From Flavobacterium pectinovorum (GTDB lineage Bacteria > Bacteroidota > Bacteroidia > Flavobacteriales > Flavobacteriaceae), in contig NZ_FRBX01000004.1 in the NCBI RefSeq assembly GCF_900142715.1, forward strand, positions 372,001 through 436,000: DNA of 64,000 nt, in the 5' to 3' direction. Position 1 is the stretch's first letter; every line of letters begins with the position of its first letter. The position numbers and the translations under genes are program-made. This document shows, one piece after another, positions 63,363 through 64,000 of this stretch. Under the pieces are notes generated by a model. It was not told the DNA's origin. It saw only the letters and a list, made by a program, of their open reading frames with translations, and searched no databases.

Positions 63363-63986
63363 TTAGCGTTCAATGACTTCTATGTCCTTATTTTCCACCA
63401 CGGAAAATTTCTCGATATTGAAACCCTGCGGGTTATTGTCCGAACGGACGGAGTTAACCAGGAAACAGGACGTAACAAGATTACGTTTTGTCACATTGCT
63501 CGATCGGATGATAAACTGTTTGGCGTAGGTGCGTACAGCATAGGGATACTTCTCGAAATTGCAGGCCACGCTGTCAATTTCAATGCGCTGTTGTACATTG
63601 CCGCTTATGATTCGGTTGTAATATCCTTTTTCCGACAGGTCTTTGTAATAATCAAAAGCACTTTTATCGGCAAGATTAAACGCCCTTTTCATGTTGCTTT
63701 CAATAGCGTTTTTGTCTGGAGCGAGCGTAAAGAAAAGTTCATGAAACCGCCTTACATGTTCCCTTGCTTCCACAGGACGGTTGATAGACGCATCCTGCGC
63801 GAGTGCCAGCATGAGTGATTTGCCATTGTCCAGCACATATATTTTTTGTCTCTGCTGTTCAGCAAAACTGTACGATCTCCATACGGCATATCCTGCTATG
63901 CCTGTGCAGAGCAAAGCAAACACAATAGCATATAATCGTATCTGCCTGAAACTGTTTTCGATATTTCTTAGCGTTTTAAATTCCAT
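63363..63986 (-). CDS. traK: Conjugative transposon protein TraK
   Basis: A 207-residue VirB8-like protein of the mating channel. EFKTLRNIENSFRQIRLYAI leads into the membrane helix (AIVFALLCTGIAGYAVW). The periplasmic domain contains REHVRRFHELFFTLAPDKNA and KRNLVTSCFLVNSVRSDNNP. It is the first transfer gene visible; traJ and earlier genes should lie just beyond the right edge. Confidence 0.95.
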   Translation of the reverse strand: MEFKTLRNIENSFRQIRLYAIVFALLCTGIAGYAVWRSYSFAEQQRQKIYVLDNGKSLMLALAQDASINRPVEAREHVRRFHELFFTLAPDKNAIESNMKRAFNLADKSAFDYYKDLSEKGYYNRIISGNVQQRIEIDSVACNFEKYPYAVRTYAKQFIIRSSNVTKRNLVTSCFLVNSVRSDNNPQGFNIEKFSVVENKDIEVIER

Positions 63987-64000
63987 TTTCTTGAATGATT

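Larger units (their letters stand above)
28905..64000. mobile_element. Integrative and conjugative element of CTnDOT type (left end proposed, right end outside window)
   Basis: The conjugation genes traK to traQ, ssb, DUF932 and a PRTRC cassette at 52-64 kb are the backbone of Bacteroidota conjugative elements. The 33.5-51.7 kb cargo is richer in G+C than the core chromosome at 1-28.5 kb. The left limit is inferred from the broken tRNA-like repeat. Two nested or adjacent elements are possible, because the A+T-rich locus at 29-33 kb could have a separate origin. Integrase, relaxase and traG were not seen. Confidence 0.55.

Overview
The window comes from a Bacteroidota genome, most likely a Flavobacterium or close relative. 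The left part is very A+T-rich. It has the flavobacterial chromosomal gene order recF / TPR protein / ribH / mutL / two rhomboids / EEP hydrolase / WbqC / lepB / dapB / DUF5683 / parB / parA. Several genes are preceded by TAnnTTTG promoter boxes, and intergenic spaces hold the palindromic 'cacgaatttcacgaatt' and 'gcaaagagcgctaag' repeat families common in this group.

Region 1 (1-28,500) is core chromosome. It holds lipA (cut by the window edge), an M48 peptidase, a PH-domain protein, a TonB-type protein, a glycosyltransferase/ECF sigma pair, a PaiB/GNAT/membrane protein/murB run, a GT4 glycosyltransferase, DUF2461, recF, the mutL-rhomboid block, signal peptidase I, dapB, the ParAB segregation pair, a DUF2339/DUF3999 membrane pair and an RlpA-like protein.

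Region 2 (28,600-28,905) is a boundary. Two and a fragment tandem copies of a minus-strand 3'-tRNA-like sequence, each followed by an intrinsic terminator, end abruptly. The last copy keeps only the 3' end. This is the arrangement expected at the left attachment site of an element that entered the 3' end of a tRNA gene and runs to the right.

Region 3 (29,100-33,200) is a three-gene locus: a beta-helix/membrane protein, a small protein and a KAP-like P-loop ATPase. No housekeeping role is recognisable, and it is the best candidate here for an undescribed system, possibly anti-phage.

Region 4 (33,500-51,700) is visibly richer in G+C. It is dominated by NAD(P)-linked oxidoreductases (three classical SDRs, a zinc alcohol dehydrogenase, an aldo/keto reductase, two NmrA-type proteins), small NTF2-like proteins, hydrolases, a tandem-domain racemase, DoxX, a class III cyclase, three HxlR regulators, one AraC and one TetR regulator. 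It looks like an electrophile/redox-stress cargo island. A palindrome built on TAACCT/AGGTTA recurs in its intergenic spaces.

Region 5 (51,900-64,000) is the backbone of a CTnDOT-like integrative conjugative element: a long palindrome, ssb, DUF932, small proteins, the PRTRC cassette (E, C, an unlisted 58-residue ORF, F, B, ThiF), a hairpin cluster, an A+T-rich ATP-grasp gene as probable cargo, and the conjugation genes traQ, traO, traN, traM, traL-like, an unknown gene and traK on the minus strand. No integrase, relaxase or traG is in view, so the element continues past the right edge.
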